Source of the DNA: Lepidodermella squamata
Taxonomy: Eukaryota; Gastrotricha
Reading direction: 5' to 3'
Assembly: GCA_047495785.1 (NCBI GenBank)
Contig: JBLDXI010000040.1
Span: 248,001 to 312,000, forward strand
DNA length: 64,000 nt
Positions 11,184 through 22,330 of the stretch are shown piece after piece; position 1 is the first letter of the stretch, and each line of letters begins with the position of its first letter. Position numbers and translations under genes: made by a program. Below the pieces are notes generated by a model that was not told where the DNA came from, did no database searches, and saw nothing but the letters and a program-made list of their open reading frames with translations.

Positions 11184-13290
11184 CAGGGGTTTATCCAGCT
11201 TTTTGTCTGAGGGGATGGGTTACAAAATTGAGGGGTTTTGGAGGTTGAAAATATGGCGCTCGCTCGCTACGCTCGCTCGCGGATAATCACTTTTTGCCCC
11301 TATATTTCTGTTATATTACATTATTTTATGAGAGAAATTACGCGCTATTTCACTTTTCTTCGTGTTGCGCGGCTTTTTATTCGAGTGTGCGGTGTGCGCG
11401 CTCAAATTTGTCGCTCAAAATGCGGCACGCAATACCGGTTACGCAACCAGCATTAGTGCGCGCGCTCATTATCGTAGTCACACGCTAAATTCGAATATGC
11501 AAATTAACATAACCGTGCTGTTTAAACTGTTTCGAGAAGGTCGACAAAAGAAAATAACTAAATTCATAGACTGCGGTGAGTTCTATTAAGGCTGCCGTTG
11601 AATATTAAATTTTCTGAGGTTAGTATCAACACCACTTCAGCTGCTGTCTATTAGTTTGCGCGGGAGCATATCCCTATTGGGTGCTTCTTTGATTTTGTTT
11701 ATCTCTGAAATAAATCGATTATTTGTCGGTTTATTTTTTACGCGATATTTTGGCATCGATCGTTATCAATTGCGTCATCAGCGACCACGTGGCAATCAAG
11801 CGACTGGTACTACGAGCTGTTTTATGAATGGAGTCGCCAAATTGTTCTACGCCTGGTTCAAAGTTATTCTACTCGATCTACGATCAAGAATCGCGGGATG
11901 CCATCATGGAATGCATTGGTTTTCAAGGCGCCAGGCGGGTGGTTAAAATCATCAACTCGATCTACTCGCATGTCAAAGATCATCCTGGAGAAGTCGACCT
12001 ACTGATAAGAATGTTGCAAGAAATGAATCTGTGTGGCAACGAGCTGATTCTGAACGCCCCTGTCTATGAAAGCGAGAAGCCACCAACTGGCGATATGGGT
12101 ACGCAGACCCAGCGGCAAATGGAGAACAAGGCAACCGAGACCGCGCCGGAAATTCAAACGACTCAGAAACCGACTAAGAAGTTTACACCGATCAAGCGAT
12201 CAAATGATTCGACCGTCATCGTGAATTTAAGACCCGAATGCGACAAGAAAATCCTTTGGTCAAGGATTGTCTCGGCCGTACCGGCAGCGAACATCAAGAG
12301 CTGCAGGCAAACATCTACAGGCATGCAGATTCGTCTCAATTCGAGCGAAGAAGCAGAAAAATTCAAGGCAATTGGGAATTTGGACGGGGTTCAATCCCTC
12401 GATACGATTAAGCGGAAGCACCGAATTGTTTTAAGAAATTTCGATAGCGACGCTGTTTCCGAGAATCAGTTAAAAACGGCATTCGGCGACAAGCTGATCA
12501 AGGTTATTGAATTACGAGGTAAGCAGTTGTTACTGGAACTGAGTGACTACGACTTGGCTGAGCGGTGTTTGAAGGACGGTTTCGCTATGAAGCCGTTCTT
12601 GTTACGATTCCGACCCTTCGTGATCAAAGCCCCTGATGTGGTTCAATGTTACCGCTGCCAGAATTTCGGCCACCTGGCGCGGGACTGCGTCGAAGAAGAA
12701 CGCTGTTTGCGATGCGGCCGTCAGCATAATGTGAAGGTTTGTCTGCGAGCGCCTCGTTGCTGCAACTGCGGCGGCGGGCACATGGCTAATGCTAAGGAAT
12801 GTCCGTCGCGTCGGCCTTCGGCTGGGTGATAGGATGCTGGCAGCAGTTGGGCCCCGGGTGGCGGCGCGTTTCGACGGCGGCCCGGGGCAGCAGGTAGCTG
12901 AGCTGGAGTGGTGGGCCTTTTAGGCTGAAGTAACCCCAATGGGGTTGTTGCGGAGTTAATGGTTAAACTGAACGTTCAATGTAAATCATAAACATTTCAT
13001 GTGGTTATAAGTGTGAGCAGCTTTTCATTTATTGCATGAAAGCTGTGTGTTGAAAATTGTAAAAATCTGTTAGATGTAATAGGACTACTATCAACTCGGT
13101 ACATCATACTTAGCCTGAGGGCTGATGGTGTTATTTTCTAACTAGATCTAATAAAGCAAGAGTTCCTCCGCCCCTACGGGATCAGTCATGAATCGCAAAA
13201 TACTATTACTGTCACTAAAAATTAGGGGATGACCGCTCGATTTGAGGGGATGTCCAGGGGATGGGTAGGGGATGGCTGGATAAATCTCTG
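11184..13290. mobile_element. hAT-type element with 8-bp target duplication, carrying a gag-like ORF
   Basis: The left end caggggtttatccagc (11184-11199) and the complement of the right end, cagagatttatccagc (13275-13290), match at 14 of 16 positions. Both ends are flanked directly by ATTATAAT (11176-11183 and 13291-13298), a perfect 8-bp duplication. Ends starting CAGGG or CAGRG with 8-bp duplications are typical of hAT transposons. Both subterminal regions hold repeated AGGGGAT motifs (one near 11212; four between 13226 and 13274), as expected for transposase-binding sites. No transposase is present; the only substantial ORF is the CCHC protein at 11828-12829, so the element is non-autonomous. 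ATTATAAT is its own reverse complement, so the direct repeat alone is slightly weaker evidence than usual. Confidence 0.75.
11828..12829 (+). CDS. Gag-like ORF1 protein with CCHC zinc knuckles (333 aa)
   Basis: An uninterrupted 333-codon frame starting at ATG 11828. The C-terminus has three Cys/His knuckles: CYRCQNFGHLARDC (residues 274-287, exact C-X2-C-X4-H-X4-C), CLRCGRQHNVKVC and CCNCGGGHMANAKEC. The middle (RIVLRNFDSDAVSENQLKTA onward) resembles the RNA-recognition-like region of ORF1 proteins of Jockey/CR1-type non-LTR retrotransposons, which bind element RNA. No reverse transcriptase follows before the element's end. The ORF sits entirely inside the hAT-type element, either captured or inserted. 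It is not closely related to the gag at 19.1-20.0 kb. The intact frame is notable for a piece lacking its partner ORF2. Confidence 0.8.
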   Translation: MESPNCSTPGSKLFYSIYDQESRDAIMECIGFQGARRVVKIINSIYSHVKDHPGEVDLLIRMLQEMNLCGNELILNAPVYESEKPPTGDMGTQTQRQMENKATETAPEIQTTQKPTKKFTPIKRSNDSTVIVNLRPECDKKILWSRIVSAVPAANIKSCRQTSTGMQIRLNSSEEAEKFKAIGNLDGVQSLDTIKRKHRIVLRNFDSDAVSENQLKTAFGDKLIKVIELRGKQLLLELSDYDLAERCLKDGFAMKPFLLRFRPFVIKAPDVVQCYRCQNFGHLARDCVEEERCLRCGRQHNVKVCLRAPRCCNCGGGHMANAKECPSRRPSAG

Positions 13291-13356
13291 ATTATAATAT
13301 TATAATATATATATCAATCACTTCTATGCATATCATTAGAATGAGACTAGCTTTAT

Positions 13357-13764
13357 TTATATATCAGATTCACAGATCATAACATAATTCAGCATTGCCA
13401 TGTCATCCATGTTCAGCTTAATGGATTTGAGATCTTTGCCACTTTCTGTAATCTCATCGTCCCTCAGCTTTATTTCCTGCATTCTCTTGCGTTCTTCTCC
13501 AGCAAATGCGGTAGCCTCGCCAACCTCATCGGTCTCGCCTGAGCCTGAGTCCGAATTGCTTGGCTGGGTCGATGCGATATCAGGTTTACATATCGTAACA
13601 GCATTCAGCAATGCTATGATCTTCATGTTCCGCTGAATGACCTTGAGAACTTCGCCACTTTCTGTAATCATATCGTCCCTCAGCGTTAGGTCCTGCATTT
13701 TCTCGATTTGTGCTAACATTTGCTTTATCTCTCGCGGATCAGCCTGTTTTCCCTTGCTCGACAT
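13357..13764 (-). CDS. Small protein with a duplicated 41-residue unit (135 aa)
   Basis: Start chosen at the ATG at 13764 (MSSKGKQADPRE); the open frame upstream has no ATG. Two units of about 41 residues are clearly related: one begins MQDLTLRDDMITESGEVLK and the other MQEIKLRDDEITESGKDLK, each ending in ICxxDI. They are joined by an acidic Ser/Gly linker. No signal peptide or membrane segment; charged and helical, possibly coiled coil. The stop codon TAA is followed at once by ATAAA, giving an AATAAA at 13352-13357 on this strand. It lies 60 bp from the right end of the hAT-type element. Not recognised; it could also be a transposon-derived ORF. Confidence 0.5.
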   Translation of the reverse strand: MSSKGKQADPREIKQMLAQIEKMQDLTLRDDMITESGEVLKVIQRNMKIIALLNAVTICKPDIASTQPSNSDSGSGETDEVGEATAFAGEERKRMQEIKLRDDEITESGKDLKSIKLNMDDMAMLNYVMICESDI

Positions 13765-14235
13765 TATTTGTTCAGTTGGGCAAAGAGGTGGGTTCGCAAA
13801 TTTCAAGATTTAAAATCTAGAATTAAATGGAAATTATTGAATACTAGCAATGATGTTGGCAACTCTATAACATTTTGCAGGAAGTTTGATGGACAGCTAA
13901 CTCATACGTATATAGGTTCAAAGAGTTTACAATTTAAAAGCTATAATCTCAAATTTTATGTAGGCATTTTATACATCCAAAATGCGAATTAATTTCATCA
14001 GAGAACAATATTAAACAATATAAATTATTCAAATCAGGAATAAGAGTGCTAAGGGCAATTTTGGCCACTTACTTATCTTCGTTCACAAGTTTGTTAGTTA
14101 GTTGGAGCGTGCAATAACAACAATCAAATATACAACAAAGAGCAGTGTAGATGTTGTGATAGATTGAACGTATGGAATGAAATTCTAACGGCGACCGACG
14201 TCATTGAAAGTTACAGGCGAGACGAAGGGACTTCA

Positions 14236-15912
14236 CTAGCAGCTTTTCACCGCGAATACGATACGCACAAGACCTACTGAAGAGAAAGCAAAGGATAGAG
14301 GAAGAGGGAGAGGCGGCAAGATCAGACATCGAAAGTGGGCAAACGACCCCGAGGAAGCCTGCTGGCGATCAAGGCCAGCGGGGATCGGGACACCGGGTTC
14401 GCGGAGAGGGAGGACGAACCGGACTGCATTCGCAGCATAACGGCGCTGGGTCTGTTCGAAAAAGACAGGCAGGCTCTTCACGCCACAGCGGCGTTCCAGC
14501 TCCGAGACACGGACCCGGTCATTGCGGCGGATGTTTAGCAGGCTGCGCAGACAGTCGTTCTGCGACACATCAAGCCGCCTCAGCTGCCTCTTAGGCGCGG
14601 TACAAAACACGACGTTGCCGTAGGTGGCGGCGGAGCGGACAAGGCTGAGGTAGGCGGTGCGACGACATCGGCGAGAGAGGCCAGGGGTGCAGGCAATACG
14701 GCGAAAGTGGGACAGGTTCCGGGTGCAGCGGTTGATGACCTGGTCGACGTGCGACTTCCAAGTCAGCTTGGCGTCAAGGTGCACGCCGAGTACACGAATC
14801 ACGGCAACTTGAGGGATCATCGAGCCGTCGAGGTGCAGACGGGTCTGGTACGAGCGCCAGGCAAGCGGCATTGCCTCGCTTTTCGACGCATTAAACTTCT
14901 GGAGCCACTCGCGGGCCCACTGCGAGATGCGATCGATCTCTGCCTGGGTGCAGCGTTCGGCCTCCTGGAAATTCGCACCCTCGCCGACGACGGTTAGATC
15001 GTCAGCATAGGCGTCTAGGGAACAGCCGGGGGCATTCGGCGCAGTTAGAAGGTCAGCAGTGTACACGATGTACAGCAGGGGCGACAGGGGCGACCCTTGC
15101 GGGACCCCGCAGTTCACAGTCCGCTGCTAACTGAGGAAGCCGGCGACGCGCGCTTGAAGCTTCCGGTCTCGCAGGAAATCGGTCAGCCAGGCGGCCAGGT
15201 TTCGAGGTAGAGGCAGTTCGGCGAGTTTGAAGGCAAGGCCGGCACTCCACACGGAATCGTACGCCGCCTGTACGTCAAGGCCGACGACGATGACCTTACA
15301 GTTACGCGACCGGCCGAGGTGGACGCGGTGCGCGATTCGCAGCGGTACGTCCGGAGCGGATCGGTGAGCACGGAACGCGTACTGGTTGTCACCCGTATCA
15401 ACAATTTTCAGTATTCCGTAAGATGAAATATGTTAATGAGCACTTTTCATTTTTCAGTGCGTGAAATCACAATGAAAAGTGCTCATTAACATATTTCATC
15501 TTACGGAATACTGAAAATTGTTGGTACGGGCAGGCAGCAGGCTGAGATCCTCCAGGAACCCACCCAACCAACGCGCGATGATCGATTCGAGTAGCTTGCC
15601 GTCAACTGGGAGCAGCGAGATCGGCCGCTGAGACGAGATGGCGCCATGCGGTTTACCGGCTTTAGGCACAGGGAAGACGGCAGCCTCCTTCCATTCCGGC
15701 AGAACGCAGCGGGAGCCGAGGCTGAGGTTAAACAGATGGCGAAGGTGGCGCTGAAGCGGCGGCCCGCCCGATTTGTAGAATATAGGACTGATGCCGTCCA
15801 GCCCAGGCGCCTACTGGGAAGTCGACAGCGACTGAGGTCACGAAATGGTCACTGGTATATCGATCGCCAACGTGAGCGCCGCCGCGCAGAAGGCGCATGG
15901 CAGCGTCGTTAA
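14236..15912 (-). mobile_element. Non-LTR retrotransposon ORF2 (reverse transcriptase), broken
   Basis: On the minus strand the RT domain can be followed in order: APGLDGISPIFYKSGG (near 15810), PEWKEAAVFPVPKAGKP, RPISLLPVDGKLLESII, QYAFRAHRSAP, KVIVVGLDVQAAYDSVW, GVPQGSPLSPLLY and AYADDLTVV, then the C-terminal KFNASKSEAMPLAW and LGVHLDAKLTWKSHVD blocks. It is interrupted by a stop at 15127-15129, a frame change near 15815 and the foldback insertion at 15392-15530. No endonuclease domain is seen upstream, where the P-element-like sequence begins. The matching gag lies at 19.1-20.0 kb on the same strand. Several RT remnants elsewhere in the window belong to this broad family (Jockey/CR1-like, inferred). 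Confidence 0.85.
15392..15530. mobile_element. Foldback insertion with 60-bp arms
   Basis: Arm 15392-15451 and arm 15471-15530 are reverse complements at 59 of 60 positions, separated by a 19-nt loop. The insertion splits the reverse transcriptase frame between the LLPAR and DNQYAFRAHRS blocks. Ends read cccgtatcaac and the complement of gttggtacggg. No clear target duplication is seen. It would extrude as a long hairpin and looks like a tiny foldback/MITE. Confidence 0.85.
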
Positions 15913-16380
15913 GCACTTGAGACTAATACACTATGGACTCGACACGCGGACTCACTAATAACATGAATGTACTAGGCAGCGCCAGGCGAACGTGCGCACG
16001 CCCGCCGCCCTGTTACGCTGCCGGCTTCGCGCACTAGCAACCCGGCGCGCATGCACGCATCTTAGTCACAAAATTATACGTCAAAAGTACCATTTTGAGC
16101 GCGGGTCTCCTCCGCGAGGACAAGTGTAATTGACGTGTGATTGATATCATTCAATAGAGGAGGAAGTGTTCTAATGACTAGTTATAATTTCACAGCTATT
16201 CGAGACAAATAAATGAATGAAATCTTGATCGGAAATAGGCATGGTTACGCCGCAACCGCCGCGGCTAGGCTTTCATGTTAGCGCTACACGCTTTGTCAAA
16301 ACTAGCGAGTCGAAGACAGAGTTTAAATTTGCCTTAACATTCATTGTTGCCTACTTCTTGCTCGATTTGCTTACTGAATT

Positions 16381-19176
16381 TTGAACGTCGTTATGCCTCC
16401 TAAAGGCAAACGGAAAGGTCAAGGCTTTACAAATAGGAAAGACCGACGCGCTACTGATAGAGAAGCTCGTCCTTATTATACGGCCAGGGTTTTAAAACGC
16501 CTTGCCCGCGAGGATGAGTCTGCCTCTGTCAACGGGCTGACACCTACACCAACACCTACGCCTCTTCCCGTCTCTCGCCCTGATTTACTTGAGCTGTGTG
16601 ACGCGGCTCTGAGTGACCGAGAAAACTTGTCGCTATCACTAATATCATCGACAGCTGAAACTCCAGGTTGCGGTTTCTTCGCGAGGCCGAAACGAAGCCG
16701 GTTAAAAAATTCAGGAAAATTTTGAAATATTGCGTTCTGATATTTTTAGATAAATTATCTCACTTAATCTCACTTCATAAATTTTAAATGATATTTCTGG
16801 GTTTCCAAAATTATTTTTCTAAATTTTTCAAAACTTGAAAATTGTTATAGCAATTTTGGTGAATTTTCCAAGTTCTATTTCGAATAATTTCTATTATGTT
16901 AACAGTTCCGCTCGGTGAAACCCTCAATTCCATCCCTCGATTTTGCTCGACCCCATTTCCCACGCCACCTCCAACATCGTTCGTCGATACTTTGGCTATT
17001 GTTGCCGATTTTGTTTCGCAAATGTCTTCTTTTGCCTATCCAGGTTAGTTTTTTCCCTTAAAAAATCAGCGCTACTTTTCTTGAATTTTCTTTAAATTTT
17101 TTAATTATTTAAATTTTTTATTATTTAAATTTTTTTTTAGTATCTCGCGTTGCGGAGCTTGAGGCAAAACTGACGCAATCCACCGTCGAAATTCAAGATT
17201 TAGAATTGAGGCTGGCTTCATCAACTGCCGAAATTGGTGCACTGAAGCAAGTCGTCTCAAATCTCGAGCCAGAAAATGCGGATTTTCGAGAAAAGTGCAA
17301 TGCCCTTGACAAAAACTTCGCAGAATTTCGTGTTCGCTACGAGTTGGAACGGCGTCGAACGATCAACAAAGTTAAAAATCTTCAAAAACGTGTGTCTAAG
17401 TACCGTTGCAAGGTGGCCAAAGCTGGCGAAGCACCGAAACCGGCCGTGATTCAACCACCTGAAAAGCCGAAACCTGTCCTTCACCCCAAGCTGACGATGA
17501 GTGGCAGCAATTTTTCGAAGAGCAACAACAGCTGCGCGGTAAAGATCCTAAGCACTACGGTTTAGTGACGAATTTGTTGCCTACGCGATGGCGCTTCAAT
17601 TACGAAGTCCCTCGGCTTACTACTATCTGTACGCTTCGAAAATGTTAATATTGCCGTCAGAGCGTTATCTACAGCGTCTTATACCCGTTGAGTATTGGGG
17701 CGGGCAGTCCGATGTTGCTTACAAGCTGCTTAAGGAAGAAGCTGAGATGAACGGCGACTTCAATAGCAAGAAAGGCCTCGTCATTTTGTCGTGCGATGAA
17801 GTCAGCGTTTCAAAGGCCTTGAAATCCACCCCAACCCGGGATGACCGAACTGTCGGAATGGCATTAGACGATCCGAATCAACGGGCTGAAAATATGCTCA
17901 GCTTTATGGCGACTTATCTTCAAACTGGCTTGCAAGTCAACATCGCCAATTACCCAGTCGCCAAAAAATGCGGCGCTGCATTTATGCACCAAGCTCGCGA
18001 AGATCGTCTTTACGACATCGGCTCGCGCGTCATTTGCACGGTCATGGATGGCGGTGGAACCAACTGGTCGTGGATCAACAGCGTGGGTGGCAAGTCGTTC
18101 AAGCATCCTTGCAACCCCGAGTGGGACATCTACATTTTAATCGATGTTCCCCATCTATTGAAATGTGCTCGAAATGACGTTCTCCACAAGCGGTTTATTA
18201 TGACAAACGGCGGCTGTGTCAGCTGGGATCTCATTCGAGCGCTATTCGATTGGGATAAAAAGCAGCAGTGGCGAATGATTCCTCGAGTCACTCGCCACCA
18301 CGTTCACACCATCTTTCTCAACGCTGCTTCGCCTCAAAAAATGCGAGTCGCCTACGCTGCACAAGTTTGCTCAAGATCGATGGCTCTAGCTATCATGGCC
18401 ATGTTCGGCCAAAGCGAGCGTAAATTCGACGCTGAAGCCACAGCCGAATTTTTCCATCTCTTTAATGACTGGTTCGATTGTTTGAACGGTTCTACCTACG
18501 AACGGGCGAAGGAGAACAGAAATCCAGCCCTTGAGCCCTACACATCTTGTGACGACCCTCGTCTCGCTTGGCTGGAGACTGAGTTTGTTAATCGACTAAC
18601 AGCATTGCAAATTGCAAGCCAGAAATCGCGAAAACAAACGTTTGATAACTCTGAAGGACGGCAGCCAGCGAAATTATAGCACGGCATTCAACGAGGCAAC
18701 CTTCAAGGGTTTCATTGTAACGTCGACAAATTTTCCAAAAGCAGCTCGATTATGTCTTCAATTGAACGTTCAGTTTGTGATGGCTAATCGATTTAACCAG
18801 GACGGTCTCGAACAGCTCTTTAGCCAATTTCGTCAATGCGGAGGCGGCAAAACTAACCCTTCAGTTTTTGACATTTTGGTCCGGTATTCGGCCCGGTATT
18901 CGGCATTCCTGGTGGCTCAAATGTGGGAGTGAAAAAACACATCGGCGGCATTCGGTTTAACACCACCATGCGTAAGCTGAAGAAGGAAGCGGTTGCAAAA
19001 ATCAAAGCTGCTAATTTGCTCAAAGTTGGCCTTCCAGCCGACCTTGGTCGTAATCCGCTGTCCTTGTCGTACATGGCCGGTTTCATCACACGCCGCCTTG
19101 GACTAAGCACAGACTCAGCTAACATCGAGTGGGACGAGTGGGTCGCCCAGTGCAGCCGCGGCGGTCTCGTTCATCC
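16381..19176 (+). pseudogene. P-element-like transposase, degenerate, inserted in the retrotransposon
   Basis: Plus-strand coding pieces: an N-terminal basic exon (16381-16725); a coiled-coil segment (about 17147-17510) after an acceptor tttttttag; then LRSPSAYYYLYASKMLILPS, CDEVSVSKAL, LIDVPHLLKCARNDVL, FFHLFNDWFDCLN, DGLEQLFSQFRQCGGGKTNPS and LSLSYMAGFITRRLGL. The order and motifs (DVPHLLK corresponding to DPPHL(I/L)K, the DxLN block, the RxxGG block) match P-element/THAP9-type transposases. No THAP zinc finger is visible. Frames change near 17560, 18610 and 18900 (at the last, a short duplicated cggtattcgg), so it is inactive. It lies between the gag and RT of a minus-strand non-LTR element; the outer limits (about 15.92 and 19.17 kb) and terminal repeats were not resolved. 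Confidence 0.75.
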
Positions 19177-20029
19177 GCATTTCCACGTCAAGAGTATTTT
19201 GACCGCAATTTGCCACCTCAACGAAGGCGTTCTCCAGCCGTAGAAGACGCTGGCCGTAGGCAACCTCCTTTTCCTCGAACTTCTTCAGGCGGGCGTCCAT
19301 CATTTCGAACAAACGAGCGCCGTCGAGCGTCTGGAACTGGTTACGGATAGCAGGGTTAACAGGCGGGAGTTGCGGTGGGGGCGGCGACGCGGAGCCGAGA
19401 AGATCGCGAGTGGCAACCCGGAAGACGCGGCCCGGAGGGGGCTGAGGCGGCGCGGTCGGTGGCATGATCTTCTTCTGTCGAGCGACACGAGCACGTCTCG
19501 CCTCGGCGCGGGCAGCACGGGACTCGGCCTCCTGCACTTTAGCGGCCTTGAACTGAGGACAGCCGCGCCAGAGACTGGAGTGGCGAGGCGAGCCGCCGTC
19601 CGGACAGTTGACGCAGGCGAGGGATTCGCGCGGCGCTTCGCACTGGGCGGTTTTGTGGTTCGGCGAGGCGCAGCGCCCACACAGGAGGTCTTTCTCTGTC
19701 GCAGCAGTCAACTTCGACGTGCCCAAACCGGGCGCAGCGCATACACTTAGGCGGAAGGCCGTCCTTGAGAGGGCGGCACTTGATACGGCGATTCAGGAGC
19801 TCGAGGCCGAGGGTGAGAGCCTCGTCGCGCAACGCCTGTCTTGAGGACGACGACGCGGAGCGGGTCATCGCCGGGGGAGTGAACTGGCATCTGGCATGTC
19901 ACGAATTTCGACGACGTTCGTCAGGTGCTTCAGAAGCTGGTCGGTGGTATAGAACCCAGGCAGCCGGGCAGTGATCACCGAACGACTGTCCTTGTCAGCT
20001 TGCTTGGCCTTAGGGTCTGGCACTGTCAT
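19115..20029 (-). pseudogene. Non-LTR retrotransposon gag (ORF1), frameshifted
   Basis: Minus strand, ATG at 20029 (MTVPDPKAKQADK). A first segment with LPGFYTTDQLLKHL passes into another frame holding CMRCARFGHVEVDC (C-X2-C-X4-H-X4-C), then shifts again to CGRCASPNHKTAQC and a third CVNCPDGG...H...C knuckle, a proline-rich linker and a short helical tail (ARLFEMMDARLKKFEEK). At least two frame changes make it non-functional. It belongs upstream of the RT at 14.2-15.9 kb, from which it is separated by the P-element-like insertion. The last ~20 codons overlap the transposase end, so the true junction is between about 19110 and 19180. Confidence 0.75.
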
Positions 20030-21097
20030 GAATTAAGACGAATCAAGTCAACCAACAGAACACTTCAAAGTCAATTAATTTACTGATGATGATTGTTATT
20101 ATTCTAAAGATGATTTGTACGCATGCTTGTGATAAGTGAAGACAATAAAAGATTATGTTTAAAATAACGTCTGTTTTGGTGTTTTGGCAACGAATCAAAG
20201 ATATAATGGGACAGCGGGAAGGCAGGTGAGAGCTGATGATTAACCCTTAGATCCTAGGTTGCTGGAGCTACTAATAGGAATGCTGGTTCGGCTGCAAAAA
20301 TTTAGTAACGCGTCAACCCAACTCGGCTAAATGTAACGCGTTACGGATTAAAAAAATACATAACGCGTTAAAGACAGGAAAATGAAGCCTCATTAGCATA
20401 TGCACAGCTAATATTTTGTTTAGCTCAAGTTGAATAAACAAGATGGCCACAAGATCCCCTCAAAATCTTGTGGAAATCTTCACAAGACTTCCCCACCGAA
20501 TCGTGCGAAGATCTTGTGAGCTCGACAAGAAACCCACAAGATCTTCCCCCCGTAGGGTGGTCTCCAGTGCCAAAATTAATTTCAAGGAAATTCTTCACAG
20601 AAATAATTAAATAATTTTAATTTTATTTTTTAATTAATTTTATAACTAATTTGACAAATTTAAATATTTTGCCGCTCGAAAACGGCTGGGTTCGTACCCA
20701 AACCCCAGCCGTGCTAACCCGAACCCTCCCCGCCGAACCCCACACGTGCACGGTCTGGATAAGTTCACCAAAGAAGCCAATAAGACTTCCGGAACATCAA
20801 CCAATGTCATTTTCAAGGTCGATTTGGTAATGAAAGTGAAAGAAATTTTGGAAAAAGATGGAAAAATGACGCCGCTGTGCATTTTTTGTTAATTGTGCTG
20901 ATCTGCTGTTACATCTTTTAAATCTCATGTGAACTAAATTGTTTGAAATCAAGACGTACGGAGTGAGATTAAAAAATGCCGCAATGCAAGAGAACATCCT
21001 CTCGGCTGATCAGGCAATACCAGTTCAACAATAGCGTTAAACCTTAATAAACGTCAGGAGATTTGGCGTTTTGTAGTTAACCGTATGTATTCAGGAC
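20030..21097. other. Intergenic, short palindromes only
   Basis: Holds repeats of the palindrome taacgcgtta (20290-20370) and of aagatcttgtg in both orientations (20447-20549). A plus-strand stretch near 20755-20890 reads DKFTKEANKTSGTSTNVIF and ends in a stop. It looks protein-like but has no start or recognised domain. Confidence 0.4.
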
Positions 21098-22330
21098 GAA
21101 AGCAAGCCTGGCTTCATCGAGGCAATCAACGGCCTGAGACGAACCCCGTTACATCAAGCTGCGTTGGGTGGCCATTTGACAGTGGTGAAGTATATTGTTA
21201 AGAAGCACATTTTCAAATCCCACCACGAAACGTACCAGGGTAAAAATTAACAAAATCCGCCTATTACCCCGTTTTTCTCCACTCAAGTTTGATAAAATAT
21301 ATATCAACATAATTGTTAGAAAAACTTGGCATATTTTATATATTAACCACTGATAGTATTATCAGTCTTATCAGCTCTATATAAAACCCTAGTGTGTAAT
21401 ACAAAAAATCCAATTTCTTTTATAACAAATTTATTCATGTACGATCACAGCCACCTAAAACTCAAACAATTTGAAAATTTCTAAAATATGTTCATATTTC
21501 CATTCAAATTCCCCGTACTCGATTTAGTATTGAAATGATCTTTCAGACAGTTGATCTTCAAACTGCGAGTCGCAAGAGACCGTCATCAGTCAACTTGAGT
21601 TAGGATTCTTAGGGTGTCGTCTTGACCTACAACCTACAACCACATTTCGTCGAATAACCTTGGTCGTTCTCTCTTAAAGATCTCTTCAATACTAAATCGA
21701 GTACGGGGAATTTGAATATCAATATTGGAAGCTTCCAGGAGGTACGGTTAGAGATCCAGATAGATTACTATGATAAATCAAGATCTCCCCACACAAGGAG
21801 GGGCAAAAAGTCGATTTCCCTGACCTCTTGATTCTTCAACCGTTTCCAGGTAATTCGACCATGCTGAGTTCAACCCACTTCACATAATTGCTTAATTCGA
21901 CATAGTTTTTGAGATGGGGAGCGCATGGGGAAGGTCAGGCGACGCGGCGAGGGAACTTGACGAAATTTCAAAATTCCGCCCGTATATGCGTTGCCATGGA
22001 AAATATTTTTTAAAATTAAAAATAATTTTTATTACATTAATTTAATTCGTAAATATTAAAATTATTAAACTTACGTGAAGAAAAAATGGAGAAGCGGATT
22101 TTTGTTGTATTGGTGGCCTGAGTTGGTGGAGGTTGAAAATCGAGATGAAAAAACGGCTTATTTGTTAGCTCGAGAGGAGAGGCGGACTGCTATACTCGAC
22201 TTATCGGAGAATCGAGGCGCGAAGAAGATGTCGAGGCGTACAAGCATCATCGCTTGATGGCCTCAACTATTGTTGAGAACCGTAATACACTTGGTTAACA
22301 TATTGAGTGTCGTTGATATTTGTTGTCACT
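21098..22330 (+). pseudogene. Broken copy of the ankyrin gene (3' part)
   Basis: Two fragments align with the ankyrin gene at 1.1-3.4 kb. 21098-21207 matches about 2997-3105 (IEAINGLRRTPLHQAALGGH). 22114-22330 matches 3213 onward, including the final codons (RGAKKMSRRTSIIA), the stop and about 70 bp of 3' UTR with AATAAA. The 900 bp between them is foreign AT-rich sequence with a foldback, and about 108 bp of the coding region is missing. The 3' fragment is over 90% identical to the source, so the duplication is fairly recent. Confidence 0.85.
21502..21717. mobile_element. Foldback element inside the ankyrin pseudogene
   Basis: Arms 21502-21543 and 21676-21717 are near-perfect inverted repeats of 42 bp (attcaaattccccgtactcg...). 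The 132-bp interior has no ORF. It lies in the insertion splitting the ankyrin copy. Confidence 0.7.

Noticed and set aside
19370-19750. Arg-rich plus-strand ORFs across the gag region
   Set aside because: GC-rich antisense of the minus-strand gag with zinc knuckles; no independent motif.
20755-20890. Protein-like stretch DKFTKEANKTSG...
   Set aside because: No start codon or domain; too short to call as a gene or to tie to a known pseudogene.
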